64,000 nucleotides of DNA, from NCBI GenBank assembly GCA_024235215.1, contig JACKMU010000004.1:248001-312000 (forward strand), in the 5' to 3' direction. How positions within the stretch are numbered: position 1 is the first letter of the stretch; the number at the start of each line of letters is the position of its first letter. Below, piece after piece: positions 9,348 to 18,588 of this stretch. The notes beneath the pieces are model-generated. The model worked only from the letters and a program-made list of their open reading frames with translations. It was not told where the DNA came from and ran no database searches. The DNA comes from Chromatiaceae bacterium (GTDB taxonomy: Bacteria > Pseudomonadota > Gammaproteobacteria > Chromatiales > Chromatiaceae). A program made the position numbers and the translations under genes.

Positions 9348-11026
9348 TGGATGCAAAGGTAAACGAGAACGAGCTGATCAAAACGACCAGTGACTACCTG
9401 CGGGGCAGTCTGCGCAGCAGTATCGCGGATGAGCTGACCGGTGCGCTTGATCCCGCCGATGCGCAGATCTGCAAATTCCATGGTTTCTACCAGCAGGACG
9501 ACCGTGATCTGCGGCAGCAGCGGCGTGAGCATCTGCTCGAACCCTACTACAGCTTCATGCTGCGCGCGCGCCTCCCTGGTGGCGTCTGCACGCCCCAGCA
9601 GTGGCTGACGATCGACGCGGTCGCAGACGGACTCGGTAATGGCACTATCCGGTTGACAACGCGTCAGACATTTCAATACCACGGTATTTTGAAAGGCAAC
9701 CTGAAACCGCTGATTCAGCGCATCAACCAGGCGATGATCGATTCGATCGGCAGCTGCGGGGATGTCAACCGGAATGTTCTCTGCAACCCGAATCCGTTGC
9801 AGTCGGAGTTGCATGCCGAGGTTTATCGATGGGCGTGCAGGATCAGTGAGGCGTTGCTACCGAAAAGCCGTTCCTACCACGAGATCTGGCTCGATGGTCA
9901 ACCGGTCGAGGGGGGAGAGCGCGAACCGCTCTATGGCGTTAGCTATCTCCCACGCAAGTTCAAGACGGCGGTGGCGGTCCCACCTTACAACGACGTGGAT
10001 GTCTATACCAACGACCTCGGTTTTGTGGCCATCGCAGAGGCTGGACAGCTGCTCGGATTCAATGTGCTCGCCGGCGGTGGCATGGGTACCACCCACGGGG
10101 ACGGATCCACCTTCCCGCGCCTGGCGGATGAACTGGGATTTATCCAGCCGCATCAGGCGGTCGCGGTGGCCGAAGCCGTGGTGGCCACGCAGCGCGACTA
10201 TGGTGACCGTTGCAGTCGCCGCCATGCGCGCCTGAAATACACGATCGAAAATCTGGGCGTGGAGAATTTCCGCAGTGAAGTGGAGCAGCGTGCACAGCTT
10301 CTCTTCGCACCGTCCCGCGCAGTGAAATTCCTGCATCAGGGTGACCGCTATGGCTGGGTGCGGGGGAGCGACGGCCATTGGCACCTTACCCTGTATATCG
10401 AGAATGGCCGGATCGGCGACCTTCCCCACGCCGCGCTGATGACCGGCCTGCGCCGGATTGCCGAAGTTCACCAAGGCGACTTCCGCATCACCCCCAACCA
10501 AAACCTGATCATTGGCGGTGTGGCGGAGCGGCAGAAGGAAGAGATTGAAGCACTTGCCCGCGATCATGGGCTGCTGAATCAGCGCAGCAACATGCGTCTC
10601 CACAGTATCGCTTGTGTCGCACTTCCCACCTGCCCGCAGGCGATGAGCGAAGCGGAGCGCTGTTTTCCCGAGTTCATCTCCGCGCTCGAAAGACTGGTCA
10701 CCACCCATGGGCTGAACGATCAACGCATCGTAGTGCGTATGACCGGTTGCCCCAACGGCTGTGCCCGACCGTTCGTGGCGGAAATCGGGCTGGTGGGCAA
10801 AGGTCCAGGTAGTTACAACCTGATGCTCGGTGGCGATGGCCGGGGACTGCGCCTGAACCGCCTCTACCGGGAGAACCTGGGACAGGCGGAGATCCTTGAG
10901 GAACTCGACCGGCTATTCAGGCGTTACGCCGGGGAGCGTCGCGAACGCGAGCGGTTTGGGGATTTCACCCTACGTGTCGGTCTGGTGCCGGCGGTGGTCA
11001 ATCCAGTGGAGGATTTCCATGACTGA
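9347..11026 (+). CDS. cysI: Sulfite reductase hemoprotein beta subunit
   Basis: A 559-residue siroheme/4Fe-4S protein that carries out the six-electron reduction of sulfite to sulfide with CysJ. The four cluster/siroheme ligands are in place: Cys423 and Cys429 in CVALPTCPQ, and Cys468 and Cys472 in TGCPNGCARP. Other landmarks are RLTTRQTFQYHG, GDVNRNVLCNPNP and LPRKFKTAVAVPP. The gene overlaps cysJ by one base and cysH by eight, so cysJIH form one tightly coupled operon under the divergent CysB-type regulator. Confidence 0.97.
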   Translation: MDAKVNENELIKTTSDYLRGSLRSSIADELTGALDPADAQICKFHGFYQQDDRDLRQQRREHLLEPYYSFMLRARLPGGVCTPQQWLTIDAVADGLGNGTIRLTTRQTFQYHGILKGNLKPLIQRINQAMIDSIGSCGDVNRNVLCNPNPLQSELHAEVYRWACRISEALLPKSRSYHEIWLDGQPVEGGEREPLYGVSYLPRKFKTAVAVPPYNDVDVYTNDLGFVAIAEAGQLLGFNVLAGGGMGTTHGDGSTFPRLADELGFIQPHQAVAVAEAVVATQRDYGDRCSRRHARLKYTIENLGVENFRSEVEQRAQLLFAPSRAVKFLHQGDRYGWVRGSDGHWHLTLYIENGRIGDLPHAALMTGLRRIAEVHQGDFRITPNQNLIIGGVAERQKEEIEALARDHGLLNQRSNMRLHSIACVALPTCPQAMSEAERCFPEFISALERLVTTHGLNDQRIVVRMTGCPNGCARPFVAEIGLVGKGPGSYNLMLGGDGRGLRLNRLYRENLGQAEILEELDRLFRRYAGERRERERFGDFTLRVGLVPAVVNPVEDFHD

Positions 11027-11741
11027 CGGAAGTTTCATAGAAGCGCTGCTGCACGGCGACGAATTCGCGCTCGCCAGAGCCAATAGAGATCTCGACAACT
11101 GCTCGGCACAGGAGCGCATCCACTGGGCGCTGCAATATCTGCCCGGCAGGCCGGTGGTCACCTCGAGCTTCGGTATCCAGGGGGCGCTGATGCTCCATCT
11201 GATGACGCGCGAGATGCCGGATATTCCAGTCGTGATGATCGATACCGGCTATCTCTTTCCGGAGACCTATCACTTCATCGATACCCTCACTGAACGTCTG
11301 TCGCTCAATCTGCATATCTTTCGACCGAGCAAATCCGCAGCCTGGCAGGAGGCCCGTTACGGGCGCCTCTGGGAGCAGGGTCTGGAAGGGATAGAGCGCT
11401 ACAATCGGATGAACAAGGTTGAACCGATGCGGCGCGCACTGGCTGAACTGGAGTGCGGAAGCTGGTTTGCGGGACTGCGTCGTCAGCAGTCGGACAGCCG
11501 TTCCCGGTTAACGGTACTGCGCCTTCAGGAGGGCCGTTTCAAGCTGCATCCGGTGATCGACTGGAGCAGCCGCGACGTACACTACTACCTGAAACAGCAC
11601 GGACTGCCATACCACCCTCTCTGGGAGAAAGGCTATGTTTCGGTCGGCGATGCCCACACCAGCCGTCCCCTGATGCCAGGCATGAGTGAACAGGAGACGC
11701 GCTTTTTCGGTCTGAAACGCGAGTGCGGACTGCACGAGTAG
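11019..11741 (+). CDS. cysH: Phosphoadenosine phosphosulfate reductase
   Basis: A 240-residue thioredoxin- or glutaredoxin-dependent reductase that turns PAPS into sulfite, feeding CysJI. The fold is PP-loop type with TSSFGIQGALMLHL as the pyrophosphate loop and the active-site tail KRECGLHE, with catalytic Cys236 near the C-terminus. The extra CC...CxxC cysteines of the iron-sulfur APS-type enzyme are absent, so this is the PAPS-specific E. coli type, which would need cysC-derived PAPS. Start is the ATG overlapping the cysI stop by 8 bp. Confidence 0.95.
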   Translation: MTDGSFIEALLHGDEFALARANRDLDNCSAQERIHWALQYLPGRPVVTSSFGIQGALMLHLMTREMPDIPVVMIDTGYLFPETYHFIDTLTERLSLNLHIFRPSKSAAWQEARYGRLWEQGLEGIERYNRMNKVEPMRRALAELECGSWFAGLRRQQSDSRSRLTVLRLQEGRFKLHPVIDWSSRDVHYYLKQHGLPYHPLWEKGYVSVGDAHTSRPLMPGMSEQETRFFGLKRECGLHE

Positions 11742-11817
11742 GCGACCCAGGAGCGTAAACGAAAGCACAAAAAAGCTGGCGCGGCGAATGGCTGGCAGCC
11801 TCTGCCACCTCGCTATG

Positions 11818-12459
11818 TCAACCGCCACCTGGCTTCTCGAAATGAATGACATAGGCCCATCGGTGGCCAAAGAAAGCCCGTTCACAAAAACCGGTTGAGA
11901 TGGCGAGGCTGGTGACGACTTTACGGGACTGGAAGTGCGGATCGAAGATGACTTCGACGATTGCCAGAATGCCGCCAGGTTTAAGGGCGCGAAACAGTTC
12001 GGCGAACGCTGCCGGTTGATTCGGAATTTCACCGAGGACGGTTACCAGAACGCCACGATCAAAGCGATTGAGGGGGAGCCTGCCGGTACCGAGTGCGGCG
12101 GCGATGAACTCGACGTTTGTGTAACCTGCCGCCTCTGTCTTGTGCTTGGCGCGGGCAAGCATTCCCGGTTGGATATCGAGCGCCACGACGCGTCCGGTCG
12201 GGCCAACGCCTTGGGCCAAGGGAACGGTAAGGCGTCCCGGGCCACACCCGGCATCCAATACCGTCATACCACTGGATAAGGCTAGCGTTTCAACGATGAA
12301 TGTCGCTCGGTTTGTCTGGGTGAAGGGATTGTCCAGTTCCACCAGCCAACGCAACCATACTGGACAGGGAAGATGTTGACGACGGGAGGCAAGGCGCCAA
12401 CTGGTCACCACCAGGGCTACCACGATGACGACCAGAAGGATGCTGATGGATGCAGTCAT
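11818..12459 (-). CDS. Membrane-anchored class I SAM-dependent methyltransferase
   Basis: A 213-residue protein. Residues 5-23 form a single N-terminal hydrophobic helix (SISILLVVIVVALVVTSW), so the enzyme is probably anchored to the inner membrane with the catalytic domain in the cytosol. The Rossmann methyltransferase motifs are motif I VLDAGCGPGRL, a VVALDIQPGML acidic loop, and post-motif FRALKPGGILAIVE. It belongs to the broad UbiE/Methyltransf_11-25 group; substrate unknown. It is convergent with cysH and has no obvious functional link to sulfur assimilation. Confidence 0.75.
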   Translation of the reverse strand: MTASISILLVVIVVALVVTSWRLASRRQHLPCPVWLRWLVELDNPFTQTNRATFIVETLALSSGMTVLDAGCGPGRLTVPLAQGVGPTGRVVALDIQPGMLARAKHKTEAAGYTNVEFIAAALGTGRLPLNRFDRGVLVTVLGEIPNQPAAFAELFRALKPGGILAIVEVIFDPHFQSRKVVTSLAISTGFCERAFFGHRWAYVIHFEKPGGG

Positions 12460-12949
12460 GTGTTTCGGACAGGTTTCGATTGCGCGGGCGTTCTATGCTT
12501 GAGATTCCTCCATCATGGCAGAAATCGATCAGTGGATACACAGCAATGGCTGATCTGGCTGGATGAAACCAACGGTTTGGTTTGGCCGTTTACACTCTCC
12601 CCTTCCGGTTGCAACCGCCGTGCGAGGGGGGAGTCCGGCACCCTTGCATTGGTGACCAAGCATCCTTCATCCCGAGCGCCCGATCGATTGACCCGCCGGC
12701 GCTCCGCGAAATTCGTGCTGCGTTTCGGGGTCCCTTTCAGTCACCTTGAGATGCTGTAATCCTTCCTCTCCGCCATTTCCCGGGATGACGCTCCCAGCTC
12801 CGATAACATGCTATTGGATGGAGCTTTTTTAAAGAAAACCACGCGCCAGCCGACCATTCCTCAAGACAAGTTCCACAGCAACTTCTCCATTGGACTTGGG
12901 AGAGTGCGCAATACGTTGCTTCACCCTAATTAACCGGTACAGAGAAAAA
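12460..12949. other. 490-bp gene-free interval
   Basis: No convincing protein gene. An open frame at 12373-12759 on the plus strand has no ribosome site, is mostly antisense to the methyltransferase gene and has no recognisable domain. The only clear structure is a terminator-like hairpin at 12796-12830. The interval must hold the promoters for the leftward methyltransferase and the rightward HDOD gene. Confidence 0.5.
12796..12830 (+). terminator. Terminator-like hairpin with T-run and no gene just upstream
   Basis: AGCTCC (12796-12801) pairs with GGAGCT (12820-12825) around an 18-base loop and runs into TTTTTT (12825-12830). The orientation is that of a rightward intrinsic terminator. The nearest upstream rightward gene is cysH, 1 kb away across a leftward gene, so it may end a short non-coding transcript or late cysH read-through. 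Confidence 0.45.
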
Positions 12950-13846
12950 ATGCTTACAAATCCGAACACAACCGCCGCTCCGGTGCGCTGGAGCGCAGAG
13001 GAGATGGTTAAGCGGGAGGTGCAGCTCATCTCCCTCCCGGAGATCTATTTTCGTGCACGGCAGACACTCGAAGATCCCAATAACGGTATGGCGGAGCTGG
13101 CAGAGGTTATCACCCAGGATCCGGCACTGACGGCGAGGGTGCTGAAACTCGCCAACAGCGGGTTGTATCGTTTCAGCGCGCCCATCACTACTGTCAGGCA
13201 GGCGGTCACGCTATTGGGCACGACGGAGGTCAGCCAACTCATCACCGTGACCTGTATTACGCGTGCATTCAGCGGAATCTCCAACAGTTCGATGAACATG
13301 GATCTTTTCTGGCAGAACAGCATCTACTGTGCCTCGTTGAGCAAACTGTTTGGTGAACTGCAGAAGAAAGGTGGTGCTGAAGGGGTGTTCGTTGCCGGAC
13401 TGCTGCACGACATCGGCCATCTGATCATGTACCAGTTGGCGCCTGCGGAGTGTGCCGAAGTAATGCAGGCGGCGGCGCATGAAGAGAGGGCGTTGGACGA
13501 ACTTGAACAAGAGATTGTCGGGTGTCATTACGCCGACATCGGTGGGGTGCTTCTGGCGAACTGGAAATTGCCAGCGTATCTCTGCGAACCGGTGCGTTCG
13601 CATCTCCACCCATCCCCGGAAGCTCCTTATGCGGTCGAGACGGCGATAGTCCATCTTGCCGCACGCTTGTCACGTTCTACGGCAACAGGTTCTCCATTCA
13701 GGGAAGAGGAGTTTTTCGCCGAGGAGTGGATATGGGAGTTGACCCGACTCTCACCCGCTTTGTGTGGCTCCAAGTTGTTCGAGGCGGAAAAATTGTCGCA
13801 GGAAGTGCTCGGATTGATATTTCCGGGTCATGGCCAGCTTACCTGA
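12950..13846 (+). CDS. HDOD domain signalling protein
   Basis: A 298-residue stand-alone HDOD protein. The family core is visible from residue 25 on: LISLPEIYFRARQTLEDPN, ITQDPALTARVLKLANSG, ITTVRQAVTLLGTTEVSQL and FVAGLLHDIGHLIMYQL, where the last resembles the HD phosphohydrolase motif. HDOD proteins lack proven hydrolase activity and act as output or scaffold modules in motility, chemotaxis and cyclic-di-GMP circuits. It stands just upstream of the kinase/GGDEF-EAL operon. Start is ATG 12950; a frame extension upstream lacks a better start. Confidence 0.85.
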   Translation: MLTNPNTTAAPVRWSAEEMVKREVQLISLPEIYFRARQTLEDPNNGMAELAEVITQDPALTARVLKLANSGLYRFSAPITTVRQAVTLLGTTEVSQLITVTCITRAFSGISNSSMNMDLFWQNSIYCASLSKLFGELQKKGGAEGVFVAGLLHDIGHLIMYQLAPAECAEVMQAAAHEERALDELEQEIVGCHYADIGGVLLANWKLPAYLCEPVRSHLHPSPEAPYAVETAIVHLAARLSRSTATGSPFREEEFFAEEWIWELTRLSPALCGSKLFEAEKLSQEVLGLIFPGHGQLT

Positions 13847-14011
13847 GTGCCGTCCTGCCGGGGACTCTCCAGCATGGAACGGGCTGAGTCGGTGGAAGTG
13901 AAAAAGTGTCTGATCCCGTGGTTCTGTTCAAGATGGCATGGGGGAATATCAGCCAGCTTCCGGTGCGTCGAATCTATTTTGCCTGGTGCGTGACTCAACC
14001 CGTGCGCTGAT

Positions 14012-14027
14012 TGGCCGCTAAGTTGCT
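14012..14027 (+). promoter_or_regulatory. Sigma54 (-24/-12)-like promoter before the phosphorelay operon
   Basis: TGGC at 14012-14015 and TTGCT at 14023-14027 place the invariant GG and GC dinucleotides exactly 10 bp apart, as RpoN promoters require. The middle bases (CCG instead of ACG) deviate from consensus. It lies about 110 bp before the ATG at 14138. A match this good is expected by chance about once in a sequence of this length, so position is the main support. Confidence 0.4.
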
Positions 14028-14137
14028 ACAGGATATTTGCTTGGTCTGAACGCTGATGTGCCGGGTTTGAATATGGATTGCAGCAGCAAGACAAGCCGCG
14101 CAGAAACTGAGAGGCAGCAATTCAGCAGGTAACAGTA

Positions 14138-16417
14138 ATGGTTGCGAGACAAAGAATGGAAGGCGACAACGCATTTGAAGAGAGCAACGGGTCGATGCCA
14201 GAGCTGGAGGGCAGAGTGGCGGGTGTTTCGGTGGTTTCCAGACCAGAGTTGAGTGAGGCACTCAGTGAGAGTCGAGGCACAGATGAAAAGAGTTCCCCAG
14301 CCGAAACCGGTAACGGCACCTCTCCGGTGATTCTCATTGCCGACGATGATGCCATGGTTCGCATGCTTGCTGCCAGCTCTCTGGGCAAGAGCGGATTCAA
14401 GGTGATCGCTGCAGAAAATGGCAGAGACGCGCTCGAAGCCTTCCAGCGCTATCGGCCGGATTTGGTGCTGTGCGATGTGATCATGCCCTCGATCGATGGT
14501 TACGATGTCTGCCGGCTCATCAGAAAAGAGCCTCAGACGGGACATATCCCGATTCTGATGTTGACCGGACTCGAAGACAATGAGTCGATAAACCGTGCTT
14601 TCGCCGCTGGTGCGACCGATTTTGCGACCAAGCCGATCAACTGGGGGCTGCTTGCGCACCGTGTACGATATGCGCTGCGTGCCAGCCGAGCCATGCGTGA
14701 ACTGAAACTGAGCGAACAGCGCTATGCGCTGGCCGCAGAGGGAGCCAACGACGGCCTCTGGGATTGGGATATCGACAACGACCAGATCTACTTTTCGCCG
14801 CGCTGGAAAAGCATGCTCGGTTTCAAGGACGGTGAAATCGGCACCAGTCCCGGAGAGTGGTTCAATCGTCTTCACCCGGATGACAAAGCCTCTGTTTCCG
14901 CGGCCGTCAGCGCCCACACAGAGGGGCGGCGGGACATGTTTGAAACGGAGTACCGCATCCGGACGCAAACCGGAGAGTACCAATGGATGGTGGCTCGCGG
15001 TTTGGCCGTGCGCGATGAAAACGGCATGGGCTGCCGTATGGTCGGATCCCAGACCAACATCACCAAGCGCAAAGAGGCGGAGTATCAGTTGCGCTTCGAG
15101 GCGCTGCACGACGGGCTGACCAAACTACCGAATCGCGCACTCTTTCTGGATCGTCTCAATCACTCCATTCAACTGGCCAAACGCAACGCTTCCTATCTGT
15201 TTGCAGTTATCTTCATCGATCTGGACCGTTTCAAGGTAATCAACGACAGTCTCGGCCATCTCCATGGGGACAGGCTGCTGATCGAAGTGGCGTTGCGGAT
15301 AAAAAGTGCGTTGCGCGATGGCGACACCCTGGCGCGACTGGGCGGTGATGAATTTACCATTCTTTGTGAAGGGATCACCGACATCAATTCAGTCACGCGT
15401 CTGATCGACCGGATCATGAACGTGCTTGGCGATCCGATAGATCTGCAGGGGCAGCAGGTGGTCACTGCAGCAAGCATGGGCATCGCCTTCAGTTCGAGCG
15501 GCTACGACAATCCGGAGGACATTCTGCGCGATGCGGATGCCGCGATGTATCGTGCCAAGGCGGTGGGTGGCAGCAGCTATGTCCTCTTTGACGAAGCGAT
15601 GCATCGTCAGGCGATGGAGTTCCTCACACTCGAATCGGAACTGCGTGTGGCAGTGGAGAAGCAGCAGTTCAGGGTATATTTCCAGCCGATCCTCGATTTG
15701 CGCAATGATCAGGTTTCCGGTTTCGAGGCATTGTTGCGTTGGAACCATCCCACCAGGGGGGTGTTGCTGCCAGAAGCCTTTCTGTCGGTCGCGGAGGAGT
15801 CGCGGCTGATCGTCAATCTGGGCAGATGGGTGCTGAAAGAGGCGTGTCGACAGCTGGTGTGCTGGCAGCAGAGCTGGCCTCAGGCCCGCGGGTGGTTCAT
15901 GAGTGTGAACATCGGTCCGGTCGAGCTTGCTGCACCCGGACTGGTTGAATTCATCGCCGAGACGATCGAATCCACCACGATCGACCCCACCTGTCTGAAG
16001 CTTGAAATTACCGAGAACTCTCTGATTGCCAACGGCCCAGCGGCATTGAAGACGATGAAAAAGATCAAGTCTCTTGGGGTCAAGTTGTCTATCGACGACT
16101 TCGGAACCGGTTATTCATCGTTCAACTATCTCCACCGTTTTCCTTTTGATGCGCTGAAAATAGATGCCTCCTTCATCTCCAATTTCGACCAGGACGCGGG
16201 ACGCCAGGAGATCGTCAGAACCATCTCGTACCTGGCACACAATCTGGGACTCTCGGTAGTCGCGGAGGGTAGCGAGACAGAAGGCGACTTCAGGCGGCTG
16301 AAGAAACTCTCCTGCGAATTTGCCCAAGGTTTCTCCATCAGCCGGCCCGGAGATGCCGAGCAGATGGAGGCCTTTCTGGTGAGCAAGTTAACCCCATCTG
16401 AAGCTTCTGCATCGTAG
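14138..16417 (+). CDS. Response regulator REC-PAS-GGDEF-EAL
   Basis: A 759-residue cytosolic response regulator. After a low-complexity N-terminus there is a receiver domain (about residues 63-185) with acidic pocket DDD at 69-71, phospho-acceptor Asp113 in LCDVIMP, LTG, and TKPIN. A PAS/PAC domain follows (190-315; WDWDIDNDQIYFSPRWKSMLG). Then come a GGDEF domain with an intact GGDEF motif at 402-406 and an EAL domain with EAL at 530-532 and DDFGTGYSS near 654. Both catalytic motifs are intact, so it could make and/or degrade cyclic-di-GMP under phosphorylation control. It is the first gene of an operon, 7 bp ahead of a second similar regulator. Confidence 0.93.
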   Translation: MVARQRMEGDNAFEESNGSMPELEGRVAGVSVVSRPELSEALSESRGTDEKSSPAETGNGTSPVILIADDDAMVRMLAASSLGKSGFKVIAAENGRDALEAFQRYRPDLVLCDVIMPSIDGYDVCRLIRKEPQTGHIPILMLTGLEDNESINRAFAAGATDFATKPINWGLLAHRVRYALRASRAMRELKLSEQRYALAAEGANDGLWDWDIDNDQIYFSPRWKSMLGFKDGEIGTSPGEWFNRLHPDDKASVSAAVSAHTEGRRDMFETEYRIRTQTGEYQWMVARGLAVRDENGMGCRMVGSQTNITKRKEAEYQLRFEALHDGLTKLPNRALFLDRLNHSIQLAKRNASYLFAVIFIDLDRFKVINDSLGHLHGDRLLIEVALRIKSALRDGDTLARLGGDEFTILCEGITDINSVTRLIDRIMNVLGDPIDLQGQQVVTAASMGIAFSSSGYDNPEDILRDADAAMYRAKAVGGSSYVLFDEAMHRQAMEFLTLESELRVAVEKQQFRVYFQPILDLRNDQVSGFEALLRWNHPTRGVLLPEAFLSVAEESRLIVNLGRWVLKEACRQLVCWQQSWPQARGWFMSVNIGPVELAAPGLVEFIAETIESTTIDPTCLKLEITENSLIANGPAALKTMKKIKSLGVKLSIDDFGTGYSSFNYLHRFPFDALKIDASFISNFDQDAGRQEIVRTISYLAHNLGLSVVAEGSETEGDFRRLKKLSCEFAQGFSISRPGDAEQMEAFLVSKLTPSEASAS

Positions 16418-16424
16418 GCCGGTG

Positions 16425-18587
16425 ATGTCAAAAAACGCCAAAAGAAAGGTTCTCGTAGTCGATGATGACGCGGGTATCCGTATGACGGTGAGAGCTTCTC
16501 TCATGCGCCATGGATACGAGGTTATCGAAGCTGAATCAGGAGAGCATGCGCTGACACTGATAGAGTCGGCGGGGCCGGAATTGGTACTGCTGGATATCGT
16601 CATGCCGGGTATATCCGGGTTTGAGACCTGTGAACATATCCGGAAGAAGATGGGGCTGCTGTATGTTCCCATCATCATGCTGACCGGGATGGAGAACACC
16701 GCGGCTGTGAAGCAGGCATTTGAGTGTGGCGCAACGGATTTCGTGACCAAGCCGATCAACTTCCAGTTGATGAATTTTCGCGTCGACTATGTGCTCAAGG
16801 CAACCGATACCGCGCTGGATCTGCACTACAGCAGGCTGCGACAGAGTCACGCGCAGCGCATTGCCAATCTGGGTCACATCGAATGGGACAGCGACTCCCG
16901 GATTACCTACTGCTCGAGTGGGATGCACAGCATTCTGGGAGTGGAGCGCAGCGCATTACCGCATGGCCTGGAAGGGTTGCTGGATATTCTGGGACCGGAG
17001 GAGAAGGCCAGGGCAAGGTTGGTGATCGACAGTACCGTAGCGGCGCAGGGGCGCTATTACAGTCTCGAGCATCTGCTACTCGATAGTGCAGGCAAACCTC
17101 ATCATGTCGTCCATAACGCGGAGATTACCTATAACGGCAACAGGGAACTGGATCGGGTGATCGCCACGTTCCAGGATGTCACGAGTCAGCGGATGGCGGA
17201 GAGAGAGGTGCATAGACTGGCCAACTTCGATGCACTGACCGGTCTCCCGAAAAGGGAATTGCTGCTCAACTACATGGAGAAGGAGATCGAGCAGGCGGCA
17301 CGCTACGACACTCATCTGGTGGTCGTGGTCGTAGGAATCGATGGCCTGCACAAAATCAGGGACGCACTCGGACACAAGATAGCGGAGGAGTTCATAAGAG
17401 CGTTCGCAGAGAAGCTCGGCTCGATCTGCCGGTCGAGTGACTATCTATCCAGTGAGAGCGACTCCAGAGACTTCACCAATGGCAGTGACAGCAGCAGAAC
17501 CGGCAGATTATCCGGCGACGAGTTCGTCATCATTCTACCCAGGCTCGTCCGGCCGGAAGATTCCAGGCAGCTGCTGCGCAGAATCAGTGAACAGCTGAAT
17601 TGCATCTTTACCATCCACAGTAAAGAGGTCGCCTCCTCGGTTTGTATGGGAATAAGTGTGTTCCCGATGGACGGGCGAGGTGCCGAAGCACTCTTGAGGT
17701 CGGCAGAAGTGGCGCTGAATGTTGCTCGCGAGCAGGGTAGCAATACCCTGCAATACTATACAGAGTCCCTCAATCAGCGGGTATTGAAGAAGTTCTCACT
17801 GGAAAACGATCTGCGCAAAGCGCTCGAAAGCGGGGATCTGAAGATTCATTATCAACCGCAGCAATCTCTGTCGAGTGGCGACGTTATCGGGATGGAGGCG
17901 CTGGCCAGGTGGCTGCACAGTGAGCGAGGCTATATTCCACCACCTGAATTCATCGAGGTGGCGGAAGAGGCGGGTCTGATCGATGCGCTCGGAGATTGGG
18001 TCTTCTGGACTGTTTGCAACGATATCAACAATCTCCATGCGACCGGCGCAGAGGCGTTTCGTGTCGCGATCAATCTCTCCCCGATTCAGTTCAGACGCCC
18101 TGACCTGGTCAACAGGTTGAAAAAAATACTGGAGTATTCCGGGGTGGATGGTCAGCTCATCGAATTCGAACTGACCGAGAGCGTGCTGTTGAACGACATC
18201 GACAGGGTCATCGGGATGCTGTCAAAACTCCGCGACTTCGGTTGCACCATAGCCATAGACGATTTTGGTACCGGCTACTCCTCCCTCTCCTACCTGAAGC
18301 GGGTACCGGCACAGATTCTGAAAATCGACCGCTCATTCGTGCGTGATCTCGACAAGAGCAGCGAGGACAGGGCAATCGTCCACGGCATCGTTCAGCTTGG
18401 CCACAGCCTGTCGATGAACATCATCGCAGAAGGCGTCGAAACGACCCAGCAGAAGGCGATACTCACCAAATTCGGCTGCGATGTCATCCAGGGATATCTG
18501 TTCAGCCGTCCGCAAGAGTTGAGCCAGCTGCAGATCTGGCTGGATGATCGCCGCCACCTGCACAAGCAGGCACTGCTGGAAGGATGA
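16425..18587 (+). CDS. Response regulator REC-(PAS)-GGDEF-EAL with variant SGDEF
   Basis: A 720-residue protein with the same architecture as its upstream neighbour. The receiver domain (residues 5-125) has Asp57 in LLDIVMP and TKPIN; a PAS-like segment (about 140-260) follows. The GGDEF domain reads SGDEF at 363-367 and has an insertion of about 20 Ser/Asp-rich residues just before it. The EAL domain has EAL at 491-493 and a complete DDFGTGYSSLSYLK. The insertion and the Gly-to-Ser change make cyclase activity uncertain, while the phosphodiesterase half looks intact. ATG 16425 is preferred to GTG 16422. It ends 1 bp before the kinase GTG start. Confidence 0.92.
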   Translation: MSKNAKRKVLVVDDDAGIRMTVRASLMRHGYEVIEAESGEHALTLIESAGPELVLLDIVMPGISGFETCEHIRKKMGLLYVPIIMLTGMENTAAVKQAFECGATDFVTKPINFQLMNFRVDYVLKATDTALDLHYSRLRQSHAQRIANLGHIEWDSDSRITYCSSGMHSILGVERSALPHGLEGLLDILGPEEKARARLVIDSTVAAQGRYYSLEHLLLDSAGKPHHVVHNAEITYNGNRELDRVIATFQDVTSQRMAEREVHRLANFDALTGLPKRELLLNYMEKEIEQAARYDTHLVVVVVGIDGLHKIRDALGHKIAEEFIRAFAEKLGSICRSSDYLSSESDSRDFTNGSDSSRTGRLSGDEFVIILPRLVRPEDSRQLLRRISEQLNCIFTIHSKEVASSVCMGISVFPMDGRGAEALLRSAEVALNVAREQGSNTLQYYTESLNQRVLKKFSLENDLRKALESGDLKIHYQPQQSLSSGDVIGMEALARWLHSERGYIPPPEFIEVAEEAGLIDALGDWVFWTVCNDINNLHATGAEAFRVAINLSPIQFRRPDLVNRLKKILEYSGVDGQLIEFELTESVLLNDIDRVIGMLSKLRDFGCTIAIDDFGTGYSSLSYLKRVPAQILKIDRSFVRDLDKSSEDRAIVHGIVQLGHSLSMNIIAEGVETTQQKAILTKFGCDVIQGYLFSRPQELSQLQIWLDDRRHLHKQALLEG

Positions 18588-18588
18588 C

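Noticed and set aside
12373..12759. 128-codon plus-strand frame beside the methyltransferase
   Set aside because: Half is antisense to the methyltransferase; the composition and lack of a start context argue against coding.
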